From Mycteria americana (taxonomy: Eukaryota > Chordata > Aves > Ciconiiformes > Ciconiidae), in contig NC_134369.1 in the NCBI RefSeq assembly GCF_035582795.1, forward strand, positions 62,434,001-62,498,000: 64,000 nucleotides of DNA, given 5' to 3'. The translations under genes were made by a program, and so were the position numbers. Numbering within the stretch: the first letter of the stretch is position 1; every line of letters begins with the position of its first letter. Positions 23,244 to 35,340 of the stretch are shown one piece after another. The notes under the pieces were generated by a model. That model saw only the letters and a program-made list of their open reading frames with translations, made no database searches and was not told the DNA's origin.

Positions 23244-25652
23244 GCCAAGGCACCCCTTGGCACCGCCTTGTGCCAGACTGCGGGCTAAGCTGGGGATGGA
23301 GACCATCCCCTGGAGCGATGTACAGCGCACACTGCCGCCTTTTCCTACAGAAAGTACTTTGTCCTAATCCGGTGCTCAGCATCTCTATGGAAATCACTGT
23401 CCTCCACGCATGGCCGGGAAAAGGGGCACCCACGGGAGGAGCAGTGCTTGCAAGGACCGGGGCTGCTCCTTGCAGCAGTCACAGGCTCCCTCCAAGGTCT
23501 CCTTGGAGCCACCACGTTCTCCGGCTGGACACTGCCGTGGTGCTCTGACCTCCGTCTACCTCACAGGGTGCTGTGAAGGCCACGTCGCTGACTCCCCAGC
23601 TCGCCCAGACCAAGCAGGCACCTCCTATGTAGCTTTTTGTCTTCTAAGGAAACGGAGGGAAACAAAAACTGAAGCCAAAATTTAGAGATGTTGGAAAAGT
23701 CCCATGTGAGCATGCTGGCACCCCATCTGCCTTCCTCTGAGCCGGGCAGGGGTGGCTGCTTTAGGCTGATGGCAGAGGCACCAAGTTTTGGGTCAAGAGG
23801 GACTGTCACTCAGCCATGCCGGGACTCCTGCTGTCCCGCTGCACTGCAGCACCCCCAGATCTGGGGCTTGGAGTGGCCCCGGCTCCCCGGCTCTGCATGC
23901 TCTGCCCCGTGCAGCAGCGTTGCCCGGGGGCATTGGGGTTTCCGAACCGGCCCCGGAGAGCCCCGGCTGGCCCCGCAGCAGGGGTCCGGCCGGGACAGCG
24001 TGTGCTTCCTTCACCTCCGTGAGGTGGGAGCACCCGACACCCCCGGCAGCCGCGGGCCCCTCTGCAGTGACCCCGTCCAGTGCATCTGTACTGGAGTGGC
24101 ACCCTGCTAACAGAGGGTTAGGAGCAACCGCCTGTTGCAGTGGATCGTGTGGGCTCAGCACCGGCATCTAGTAAAGCACTTTGGGTATTACTTAAGCCCT
24201 CCTTATCGAGGAGAGGACTTTTCCAGACCCCATTAACATCATAGGCTTTGAATGGGCGGTAGAACTGGTCTCAAATGCCATTATAATGTATCGAGCATCC
24301 TGTATGCATCACTGTTTCGTTGCTTGCTCCTTCCCCTCTTGCTGTGAGGTAGGTATGATGGGAAAACACAAATGGGTCTGTTGTGAAACAGTTTTGTTTT
24401 TACAGCCCAGCTTTTTGGGAAGCGAATCACTTGCCAAAACAGCAATGTGTTTAGTTGAAGACCTTTGCCTTCTGTTTTTCTCTGTTTCAACTTTTGTATC
24501 AGTCTATAGAAAGTCGGTCCGGAAGGAAAACGCATAATGACTATGCAAACCATGTAATGTATTTATATGCATGTGCAGTATACCATTGGTGTATTTTTGC
24601 ATCCAATTTTATTTTTTCTCAGTTAGAGATATTCATTTGCAATGTTTATATTTAAACAGTATTCAAATATGCTAGAAAAGTGACTCATTTATTCTGTCTC
24701 TGGCTGTTGTTTACTGCGTTCCCACATGTAGTCCTATGTACTCCTTCAAAGGGCCAGTTCTTCCACTACGCCCAGCCTGCTCCAGTGGATGTCACCCACT
24801 GGTTCCAGGTAGGGAGGGTCTTGCTGGACTACAGACAAGCTGGAAAAGCAGAGGCACGCTGTGTCTGTGCTGTTTATGGGTCCCATAGGCTGGCTTTCCT
24901 TGCTCTCTGGAGCAAGGACTGTCATGTGCACCGGGTTTATGGTATCTGGTATAACAAGGTCCAAAACATCAGCCTATAAGCACTACCGCAGTCTCAATGA
25001 ATAATAAAAAGATACGTATTTGACATACATCTCATCCTTACTGCTCTGGCATCCCCCTTCCTCCGTCTCTGTTGTCTCCTCCTGGGAATACGAGTCTTTA
25101 GCAGATACAGCCCACCAGAATTTGGCCGCAGCTGGCCCTGCTGGCCCCCATTTACCCTCCTAGCAGCTGCTATTAAACCTGCCGCTTTGCTGCTCTCCGC
25201 AGGGAGACGGGTGCAGCATAACCCCTCTGCCGACGGGTTATGTGACAGAATTGTACACTGGGTGAAAAACAGTGCTTTGGTTTCAGCCTGCTGTCTGGCC
25301 ATGGGTAGTGCAAGCCTCCCTCTCCTTCCATAAGCACACTCACGCTCCCACAAAACCTCATATATACGCATAATTTAAAAACTTATTACACATTATTTAA
25401 ACACTTATCCCAGCTGCAATTTAAAGCCAAAAGCTGAAATGACTTCTAACAGTGCTGAGCACTCATGACAACTCTCACCTATTGTGCAACATTTCCTTTC
25501 CCACTTAGTGAAAGGTCATGTTACGGCTATAAATCTTTGCATTTTGATTTAGAGATCTGTTAAGGGCCTACAGAAATGCATCATACAAGTGATTGCGCCA
25601 GTCTTTTAAAAAAAAAAGATTCCAGCTAAGTGCTTGAAGGAAAATAGTGAAT

Positions 25653-25844
25653 CTATTTATATATCATAATTAGGATGGGTAGGAGAAAATGGTTTTCATA
25701 CACATTTTATAAGCCATATGGAACTGCATTGTGCAATTCTCTTCATCCTGCTATAAAAGCCCAGCTTTCAGCTCTAATGAGCCCAGAAAACGAATTTATT
25801 TATATTCCTGTATGACTCGACATTTACAATGGCATTTATTTATA
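25653..25844 (+). promoter_or_regulatory. TNFAIP2: AU-rich elements in the TNFAIP2 3' UTR
   Basis: CTATTTATA lies at 25653-25661 and two copies of ATTTATTTATA lie at about 25795-25805 and 25834-25844. These are overlapping AUUUA pentamers close to the nonamer UUAUUUAUU that recruits mRNA-decay proteins such as tristetraprolin. Clustering just before a good poly(A) signal fits an unstable, cytokine-induced transcript. Function is inferred. Confidence 0.45.
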
Positions 25845-25949
25845 CGTGGCATATTACACATAGCCAGGTACTTTCAGGAGGTTGCACGAATGTCTTCGAA
25901 TAACAGTGTTAGATTAATACTGATAAATAGCACTCCTATAAACTAACTG

Positions 25950-25955
25950 AATAAA
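25950..25955 (+). terminator. TNFAIP2: candidate TNFAIP2 distal poly(A) signal
   Basis: AATAAA is followed by a T run and a GT-rich stretch within about 25 bp, the usual layout of a vertebrate cleavage site. A more proximal AATAAA at 25003-25008 lacks as clear a downstream GT-rich element and may be used alternatively. Confidence 0.45.
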
Positions 25956-28206
25956 ATTTTTTGAGGTCGGTGTGGCTGGATTTTCTTTGTCATGCAACCT
26001 CTGCTGTTGTTGCCCTTCCTTGGAGACAGAGCAGGTAGCCAAGATGAAAAAAATAAAATCAGCTTTATAAAACAGTTAAGAAAGCAGGTTCCTGGTCACA
26101 GTTGCTGTGACATTGCCAGCTCACCAAGTCAGTTGTCATCAGTGCCACCAGGACATCAGCCTGCAGCAGCCACCGCGTTGGACGCAGGCTGAGCTCACAC
26201 ATGCACGCATGCACGCTCCTTGCTCCCTACCCATTCATCCCACCGGGCACTTCCATCATTTGGCATGACTGGCACTTTGCAGTGCAAAAGACACAGGGAC
26301 ACAAAGCACAGCATACCAGAGGGTGGACCGAGGCATTACTCCCTCCTCTGCTCCCGCAGGAGCCATCTGCTGCACGCCAAGTCCTCGATGACGCCTGGGG
26401 AACCTCTGCCCTTGCTGCAGGGGAAGCCAAAAACAGCCAGAGAGATCCTGGGCTCCTCCCAAGAGTGGCCATGATGAAAGAAAAGCAGAAACCTTCTGCT
26501 AGAGCCTGCTGAGAAACTTCGGGGTCTCCAGACCTGGAAATGAAGAGTTAAGAAACCAGAATGCCTGCAGTGCCTCCCCTTTGAGGCTCGATCTTCTCAC
26601 CAGGATCCCCTGAGAGATGACAGCATTGGACTAAAGGCCATAGGATTTATTGATGTGCAGATTTTAAGAGAGACACACTAGACCAAAGTGCTTTGCTAAT
26701 TGGGCCTTTCCGAATTCAGCCCGCATCTCTGGGTGCACAGTCCTGGTTTCATTGACATGCACAGTGACACGCACAGGTGACACAGTTCCTTGCCTACTAA
26801 TCGATGTAAAGCACAAAGAGTGCGTGCAATTACGTATTCACAAAGGGTGTGGCAGCAATTTGCTGACCTCCATTTGCAAATCGCGTATTTAGCTTAGCTG
26901 CTATGAACTTTAATAGGAGAAAACCTGGAAACCCCAGTCCGGTGGGAAGAGACTGTGAAGCCTGGCAATGTGTGGAGCACCCCGAAGGAAAGGTGCACCT
27001 GCAGTGAGTGGGCACGGCAGAGCCTCCTTCCCAGGGGAATTAGGGCTCACAGGCCGCGGGTCCCGCATCTCCCAGCGCAGCTTCACGGGCTGCCCCATCA
27101 TCTGCCTCTGCTTTGCACAGCTTGGGTCAAAAGCCAGTGCTGGGGACCAAACGGGCAGGAGTCAGCATCCCTGAGCGCTGGGGAGGAAGGATGTTGCAGG
27201 AACAGGCTAGAGGCCAGTACGCTTGGGTGTGACACTAGCAAAATGGTGCTTGGCCACGTTGTAGATTGAAACCCATAAGAGTAATTGCTGCCTCCCTGCA
27301 TGATTTAAAAGAGGATGTGGCCACACCACCCACACTGATATCCTTGAAATGCAAAATAGCTCTTCTGTAGCCACAGTAATAGAGATGGCAGCTAATGTCG
27401 GGGGATTTCAAGAATTACTCATCGTGCAGCAACTACAGATTTCCCCCTTAGCAAAGGTGCAACTCCACACTGCTGGGGAGGGAGGCGAATCCCACCTCCT
27501 GGGGGGAAACCAGAGGAAATGCAATGGAGCAGATGCACACATCAGGCTGTTCAGGTGCACATAATTGGAGGAAGATTATTTGTGATTTTTAAAGCAATAT
27601 GAAGTTTTTAAGGCTACTGTGAAATGAATGTTCACACCTGCTGGACACCATTTCTCCTTGCTACCCAGGGCTTTCTCCTCTAGAAATCAGGTTAAAAAAA
27701 ATCCTTTTGAACTGACCAGGTTGGAGGCTTCCCTACAAACCCATTTTTCATCTCTTCTTTGTGTCTTGTCCCCTCAGAGGTTTTCAGTTGCTTCTTTCAT
27801 CTCTCCACAAGACTTAGATGTTTGCCCCAGGTCCCCTCCCAACACTACCCAGTAGTGCCCTTAGACCACGTTCTCCTAATCCTCCCACCCTTCATTCAGC
27901 AGATGAGACACACCAGGGCACGTCATGTACCAGCACCCAGAAAGACCATCATTTGAGGACGAGGAATTCATTGCTATTTATCTAAGTAGTTTTCATCCAA
28001 ATAGGACAGAGCACTTGAGCTGTAATAACTCTCCTAATGGACTAATAAAAGAGGAAAACTTATCATTTAGCAGAAAAGCTGAGCTCTCAAAAGTACTCAT
28101 TAATGTTGGAATGGCAGTGATGGGGAGAGATTAGCTCTGAAAGGGAGGAGATTATAACAAACTCTTGGGTAGATCAATATTGGTCCTGGAGTCTTCAAGA
28201 GCTTTT

Positions 28207-28246
28207 GAGCCCTATCCCAAAGGCTGGAGCCCTATCCCAAGGGCTG
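28207..28246. repeat. 20-bp tandem duplication
   Basis: GAGCCCTATCCCAAAGGCTG (28207-28226) is followed directly by a copy differing at one base (28227-28246). It is a recent local duplication of no evident function. Confidence 0.9.
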
Positions 28247-29682
28247 GAGGCCAACCCCCAAGTCCCACTGGCAAAAGCAGTGCAGCCTGAGAGCTAAACC
28301 AAGTGTACAGATTAGATAAAATATCAGGATAAAGTTAACAGTGCCATGTCCTAGTTAACAGAGGGTTGTTGCTGCTCTTTGGTTTTGTTGCAGTCCCCTC
28401 TACCCTACACCGAGGCTACAAGAAGTGGTGACAGCCACCTGAGCTGTGGGGCAGGGACTGTCATCTTCACGCTCCTGCACAGCAGATCCCTTGTCTTTGG
28501 CAAGGTCCCAACGCCAACTTCACGTGTTGTGACACAGCCCCTTCGCAATCTGCATGGGGCTATGCAGACCCAAAAAGGTTGGTTGAAGCTACCAACTCTC
28601 TGTGTTTAACATGTGGGGAGTGACAGAGGTATTTCCAATGCCCCAAGAGAGGCATTCAGCCCAGCGGGATCCTGGCAGCCACCTGCTTGTGACAAGCTTG
28701 TGCAGACACTCCTGGACCACACCGGCCTTGAGGTCCCTTGGTCAGCAAGCAGGCGTGAAGGGAATGTCATCTGCAGAGGCTGCACTTCATTCAGAGGTGT
28801 CATTGCTGTCCTGCCTGGGCACGCGTGGTTTGCAGAAAGCAGCTCTGAGCAGCCTTGTGTCCCTCCCACAGGATGCTGGGAAGGGGCATCCCATTCCACC
28901 TCTGAGGGATCACAGGGCTTGGGGTAACTCAAGAGAGGCAGGTAGGACCCACAGACCAGTCCTGTGATCTCACGGGGGAAAGAGACCCATAAGAGTTACT
29001 GAAAAAGGGGGGCAAACCGAACCAGGGTAACTCTTGCACACACTGGGTGGGCTAGACCTGCTCCTGGAGGAACCTCGGCAGCTTGCGGAGATCTCACTGG
29101 TAACACTGTTAATCCTGGAGCTGGCAAAACACAGCGCGAGCAGTAATCCAGATAACCTTTGCTGTATATCAGTAAGAGAAACATAGGAGGTGCCCTAGAG
29201 AAACAAGGCTGCGGAAGTAGAGACTGAGAAGGTGCGAGAGCAGCCTTCAAGTATCTGCCGTGCCTCTGGCTGTGCTCCGAAGTCTTTTGTTGGTCTTTGT
29301 TTAACTGTTCAGCTCAGCATCCCCTTCTGATCCATTAAAATATCCCAAAGACTAAAGTATTACTGTGGAATGCGTGAACTGCCTAAGCTCCCATTTTTGT
29401 TTGATTTGATTTCTCTACGATGCCTCTCTCAAGGAGCTCAGATTGCATTTACTTGGGGAACATTTTGTCAGATCAGCAAGTACAGCATGAAATCAATAGC
29501 AGCTTTTGGAGAAAGACCAGATCCATCCGTCGTCCAGAACAACCTCTTAAGCCGACTCTTCTTGGATAGAAACCACAGTTAAGAAAAGGAAAAGGTTCTA
29601 CCTTCCTTCCACCTACCTCAAAACCTCACCCTCCATGTCCCCTGTGGGCAAGGGGCAAAAGCCCATCTGTCCGTGTAACACT

Positions 29683-29750
29683 ACTTCTGTACAAAAACTT
29701 ATTTCTGTACAAAAACCTATTTCTGTACAAAAACCTATTTCTGTACAAAA
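29683..29750. repeat. 18-bp tandem repeat, about 3.8 copies
   Basis: The unit ACCTATTTCTGTACAAAA occurs at 29697-29714 (one base different), 29715-29732 and 29733-29750, with a shortened copy at 29683-29696. Low divergence shows recent expansion, so length variation between individuals is likely. Confidence 0.92.
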
Positions 29751-30120
29751 TGTCACTATTTCTATCCAGGTATGATGTTCTTCTTTCCAGCGTAAGTTTC
29801 TACTATCTCATATGAACAACTCTATATCACAAGCTTCAGTTTATTATTCAAAATGATACTAATTGCCCATTTTCATACATTTCAATATAGCTTGACTTGA
29901 AAAACAAATTTCTGCTTTCAGTAGTACAAGAGCAATGCTTCCATGTTAATGTGCAAATTATCATTAAGAGAATCAACACACAGCAGATTTCTGCAATCTG
30001 TTTACCTCTCTCTATACACAGAAAAAATTCTTCATAGGGGTGCTTTCAAGACAGAAATGGAGGCAATAAAATCTATAGGTTTTTGAGAGCTGATACCTGG
30101 AGTTGTAATGGATGCTTAGA

Positions 30121-30870
30121 TCATAGAATCATAAAATGGTTTGGGTTGGAAGGGACCTTAAAGATCATCTAGTTCCAACCCCCCTGCCATGGGCAGGGAC
30201 ACCTTCTACTAGATGAGGTTGCTCAAAGCCCCATCCAGCCTGGCCTTGAACACTTCCAGGGATGGGGCATCCACAACTTCTCTGGACAACCTGTTCCAGT
30301 GCCTCACCACCCTCACAGAGAATAATTTCTTCCTTATATCCAATCTAAATCTACCCTCTTTCAGTTTAAAGCCATTACCCCTCGTCCTATCACCACATGC
30401 CCTTGTAAAAAGTCCCTCTCCAGCTTTCTCATAGGCCCCCTCCAGGTACTGGAAGGCTGCTGTAAGGTCTCCCTGGAGCCTTCTCTTCTCCAGGCTGAAC
30501 AACCCCAACTCTCTCAGCCTGTCCTCACAGGAGAGGTGCTCCAGCCCTCTGATCATCTTCGTGGCCCTCCTCTGGACTCGCTCCAACAGGTCCATGTCCT
30601 CACGTTGGGGGCCCCAGAGCTGAACACAGTACTCCAGGTGGGTCTCACAAGAGCGGAGTAGAGGGGAGAATCACCTCCCTCGACCTGCTGGTCACGCTGC
30701 TTTTGATGCACCCCAGGGTACGGTTGCCTTTCTGGGCTGCAAGCGCACATTGCAGGGTCATGTTGAGCTTCTCATCAACGAACACCCCCAAGGCCTTCTC
30801 CTCAGGGCTGCTCTCAATCCATTCTCCTCCAAGCCTGTATCTGTGCTTGGGATTGCCCTGACCCATGTTC
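30121..30870 (-). mobile_element. CR1 LINE, 3' part of ORF2 and 3' end, inactivated
   Basis: On the - strand this reads into the C-terminal part of the CR1 ORF2 reverse-transcriptase protein. Recognisable blocks are [18 protein letters not shown] (near 30800), [19 protein letters not shown] (near 30560) and [18 protein letters not shown] (near 30320), ending in [10 protein letters not shown]. The 3' end shows degenerate ATTTTATG and ATTCTATG octamers at 30121-30137. At least two frameshifts, around 30620-30665, break the frame and the 5' portion is missing, so it is a dead, 5'-truncated insertion. It is the youngest-looking transposon copy here. Confidence 0.93.
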
Positions 30871-33371
30871 ATTTCTTAGTTTAAGACTGCTGCATCACAC
30901 ATGTACACAGTGCCCCCACACAGATGCTACTACCATAACAACTGTTTTTCTTACAGACACTGTATCCAGCCTTTTGCCCAGTTTCAGCCCTTCAAAGCAC
31001 ACTGTTTCTGGAAATTCAACATTTTTCTCCACAGAAAGTGGCAAATCAGGGTGTTTGGCAAACTCAAACCATGAATTCTGGGACCTGAGAGCTCGTGGTT
31101 CCAATGTGTGAAACCCCCTTCCTCTTCCTACACTGCCACAGCATGTGCTTAGACAAGTCCCAGCATGGGTTTTGGTCATTATTCTTTCTGGTAACTTTCT
31201 CTTCAAGGAAAACGGCAGAAAATTCAGGCTATGCAAGTTCACAATGTTGTAGGAGCTTTGACATATTATGAAAGAAATACAAATAATGTCCAGAGAACTT
31301 CTCTGTCTTCTCCAGGTTTGTGAGCTGTCAAGAACCTCAGTGTTTTGGTCATGCAATTCCCACTTAATGTACAAAATAATCTAATAACCAGAAAACATGT
31401 TACGATCTTACAATCTTACCTCTACTTCCAGTATTCAGGACTGACAAATTTGGAGTCCTGAAATTCTGAATTCTCTGAATTCTGAAGCTTTTGGTAGACA
31501 AAGACAAATATATGCAGGGTATGCCCAAAAGGACGAGGGTGGGCATCACCCCCCCGAGGCTGATATGACTGGTCTGGGGAGCCAGTGACGAGCCACATGG
31601 ATGTTCTGTTTAGGTGTTTCACCTCCGTGTCATCAGGGCAGCCTGTGAGGTCTGGTGAAGGAGGTTCCTCTCTAGGACAGGCTGAGAAGACACCCAGGGT
31701 CCGGAGGCAGTGTCACCTCTCCCAGCAGCAGAGCCACGTTGGACAGCCACTGCAGGAGGGAAATCCCTGCCTACGTACGTAAGGATAGGAAACGACCGTT
31801 GCTGTAATCAAGTGGTTGTCTGTCTCCTGGATAAGGGGGGAACCAGGAGGAAGGTGATACCTGCCTGGATGTCCTGGGAAGATGTCAGAGGAGGATGGTT
31901 GTGCTGTGGGAGGGGAGGGTGATCTGACACCAGCACCAGGAAGGGGGACCCAGAGCTGGTCTCTGAGCAAAGCTCTTTAACTACTGCTCGTTCCTGCAGG
32001 TGAGTCTCTGTCCGAGGCTCCCAACGAGCACAAGCCAGAGCGCAGGAGCAGGAAGAGGCAGGGGGCCTTGCTGGCGTAGCGTTATTGCAAGCAGCGATGC
32101 TTGCATGTCTTTCATGCCTTCATTTGCAACGGTGTTCTCAGGTGAAAGAACAAATTATGAACGCCTGGCTGTGCTTGTGCTCTTACTTTAACCTGGCTTG
32201 AGTGACTGCAGCATGAGGTGACTGGGTAGCAATGGGTTATCCTGGCAGACCACGGCATTCCTCCTCCAAAGACACAGCAAACCCACAATGAGGGGCTGAA
32301 GCACCATAACACAGTGCTCCAGCTCCCCCAAATACTCCTAGCCACAGGCATGACACGTGAGGGCAGCAAAGGCTTCTCTGGGGGGCCTGGTGCTCTCCGG
32401 CACACAGCACGAGCTGGGGGCAAGAGTCTGGACATGGGCAGAGCCACGGGAGGGATGTCACAGCTGCGACTGAAAGCCAGGGAGACAGAGCCTTCAAGGT
32501 CAGACGATGACCAGCTTAGGACGTGTGGCTCTATATTTGGCAGTGACGCAATTAGCTAGAAGCAAATACTCGTTTTCCATTGATCTGTAGGCAGGGCAAC
32601 CGTCGCCAAAGGTAACATGAGCACCGTCAGTGACAGATGAGATGTTGTTGAGGTTCAGACCATCTGACTCTCCTGTGTTTCCGTGTGGTCAACAAGTCTT
32701 AATGCAGTTTCACTTCTCTTGCAAAAAAACAAGCAGAGAATGGATTCTTTCCCTCCTGCTATATAGTACCAAACATGCCAAGAAATGGTGTAGTATTTCC
32801 ACAATCTGAGGGAGGGGTTTCCTTTCCCAGCCAGGATTTCTTGGTCAATCTGCAAAGCTTCGGTGCTATCAGCCACACCTGTGCTGCGCACAGAAGCCAA
32901 TCTGAGGCCAAAATGCTTTCAAAGCGTGAAGTTTCAGGCAGCAGTGTGTGCTGAGCCAAAATTTAGCCAAACAGCAGCAGGAACCTGGAGGAGGGAGTAC
33001 CCTGCCCTGCCCTCTGCTGCCCCTCGGCCGCAGGAACCACAGCCCTGCGATAGACCTTCACCAGTCTGTAAGCAACCCGTCCCACAAACACCAGCATCTG
33101 GTCCTAAACTCAAGCCTGCCTTCAGCCACAGCTTCCAGAAAACAGAGGCCCTTCTTGAGCTGCCTGGCCAGAGCTCTTTCCTAGCCCCAATTTTACCTGC
33201 CATCTTCCCAGATCAAGGCATTTTCTTTACGGCAGAGGACGTGTTGCTCAGCATGTGCCTTCTCTCCTGTTGTTGTCTGTCCTTCATCCAGCTGAATTCA
33301 AGTAATGTCATTAATGATGGTCGTCAAACATCACTTATCATCTCTTATAGCCAGACCAAAATGTCTAAATG

Positions 33372-33404
33372 CTGCACATTATGCAGATCAGTTCTGCATA
33401 ATGC
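33372..33404. repeat. short inverted repeat (hairpin)
   Basis: ATTATGCAGA and TCTGCATAAT are exact reverse complements separated by five bases; the arms extend outward by four more pairs with a two-base bulge. It is too short for a typical miRNA precursor. It contains ATGCAGAT/ATGCATAAT-like octamer steps. Confidence 0.7.
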
Positions 33405-35194
33405 AGAGGGGGGAGCCGGAAGGAGAGGGAGATGGCCGCGGAATAAGAGAGCGTTCACATGCATTGCACAACGCTGGAGCCATGGGACACAAGTGCCCCT
33501 GACCTACATCAAGCCAGAAATACGCTGAGCTATGTCTGCTGGGGCCCCAAGGGCGCCGCTCCCCGCGGGCACTGATCCTGCTCCAGCAGCTCTGCTGGCC
33601 ACCGGGCACGTGCGGCACCAGCTGATGGAGCGGTGATCAGCCACCTCCATCCCCACCCAGCCCTGACGGGTGCTGTATCTCACTTACCTCTGACAAAAAC
33701 CCACCTAAGCCGGGAGGGAAGGGAAACCTAGAGATGAGCTGTGTTTGTGCAGCGTGGGGAGCCGGCCGTGGGGAGCTCAGAGTGCATCCTGCTGAGGTCT
33801 GGGGTGAAGAAGACACATGGCCTCGCTGCAAGAAGACGATGTGCACACCAAGCTGCCTCCTGAAGCCAGGTGTCAGGGACACACAGTGTCGGTCTCAGAG
33901 GGGACCTGGTAGCTCTGGAAAGCAGATTGGTCTTTCTCACTTATCACATGGAGGACACAGGTAATTCATCAGCAGTATGCAACCTTTCGAAGTCCCCGAT
34001 GTGGTTGCTCTGCTGTGAAGAGGAAGAAACCTCTGCGGTCTTAGCCCGGGTAGCAGTTGCACCTTTGGCTAAAAACTGCTTCTCCCAAGAGCTACCTAGA
34101 GAGATCATCGCGGGCAAACAGAGCACAGAGGCGTGCAGGGAGCCCACGGCGGCTGAGCTCCCATCAGACCAGCAGCTGGGCAGGTGCTGTCCTCAGCCTC
34201 CCTGCGGCCTCCGCTGTGGGACCGCGGGCACTGTGTTTACCCTGCGCAGAAGCAAGACAGATGGCGATTTCATCAGCCCAGGAATGCACATGCCCTGCGA
34301 GTCCTCGGTCTCATGTTTCCTCTGCCCTCTGCTTTCTCACTTTTCTCTCCTGTCCAACACACGCTTTAGCCTGTAGCTCTTTGGGGAAGAGGCTATCATG
34401 TGTGAGGCTGGCTTGGTGCCTAGCCAAACCTGCTTTTCAAATATAAGTGGAGCTGTCAAGCATCGCCAGCAGCACAGCAGCGCAGTGCGCGCAGATTTCA
34501 CTGTGCCCCAGTCCAGCTGACACAGCCACAATGTGTGTCCATCAGGTCAGCCCATATCAAGCAAAAAATGAGGACATCAGGCATTATTTTTATTGGCTTT
34601 CCTCCACGCAGTTGAATTGTGTTTGCTTTGCTTTGGGTTTGTTTGCTTTAGTTTATCCCTCATTACAGGAAATCATTGGCAAGAGAACTCTGAGCAATCT
34701 CAAGTCTCATTAACAATGGCTAGGAGAAATCAAACCCAAAGTTGAGTTAATATAATAGAGCCCATATTGCTACACCTATACTTAGTTTTAACCACACAAG
34801 TGATTTTGAGTCATGTGTTTCTGCATAGATTTAAGCATGTAGATAAGACGGACAGGACTGGGCTTAAAAGCCTTTACTACAGCGTGCTCTCTGCTTTATA
34901 TCTCCAGTACAACACACTTGCCTGCTCCCATTGAAACATGCTTCAGTTCGCAATGTAAATGGAATTGAGCCAAGCCAAAAAATTCTTAAAGAAGTGGATT
35001 GCACTTTTTTCAGGGCAGATGCATAGCAATAACCCTGCAGAAACCAGATTATGCTCTGACTGACTCAAACCACACTGCTGTTTCACAGGGGGAAGAGGTA
35101 TTTGGCCTTGTTCCTCCTTGGAACAGCCATCTATTTAGATGACCCCTTGTGCCCAGGATCACAGCCCAGTGCTGAGTATTCATTCTCTCTATGC

Positions 35195-35340
35195 GCCAGG
35201 GAAAAGAGCTGTGCTGCATTTTACAGACCAGGAGAAGAAACACAGATGTGACCTGCCCTTGGACACATGCTGTGAGCTTGCAGCAGGACACAGACTGGAG
35301 CTCAGGCCCAAAGGTCCCTGTGCACCCTTCAGCCACCAGA
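35195..35340 (+). mobile_element. MIR-like SINE relic
   Basis: CATTTTACAGACCAGGAG, then GAAACACAGATGTGACCTGCCC and CTGGAGCTCAGGCCC, follows the order of MIR elements (TTTTACAGATGAGGAA, GGCACAGAG, TGACTTGCCC, CCCAGGTC). Old copy with approximate edges. Confidence 0.5.

Larger units (their letters stand above)
23244..25975 (+). other. TNFAIP2: probable TNFAIP2 3' UTR
   Basis: After the stop, the first kilobase is GC-rich and the rest turns AT-rich. No other gene starts here. Candidate poly(A) signals are AATAAA at 25003-25008 and at 25950-25955; the latter is followed by a GT-rich element (GGTCGGTGTGGCTGG). AUUUA elements are clustered ahead of it. Mammalian TNFAIP2 mRNAs also carry a long 3' UTR. 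The end point is inferred. Confidence 0.5.
25976..30120. other. intergenic, no gene seen
   Basis: Downstream of TNFAIP2, both strands show only short unordered open frames with no splice context. Two small tandem duplications are listed separately (28207-28246 and 29683-29750). I see nothing else that can be supported. Confidence 0.5.

Noticed and set aside
24281-24660. Possible separate small gene or MIR copy in the AT-rich part after the TNFAIP2 stop
   Set aside because: It fits better as TNFAIP2 3' UTR; the MIR resemblance (GTGAGGTAGGTATGATG) is too short to support.
32863-33528. 221-codon open frame upstream of the 33.4 kb hairpin
   Set aside because: No recognised motif, start context or exon partners; the composition looks random.
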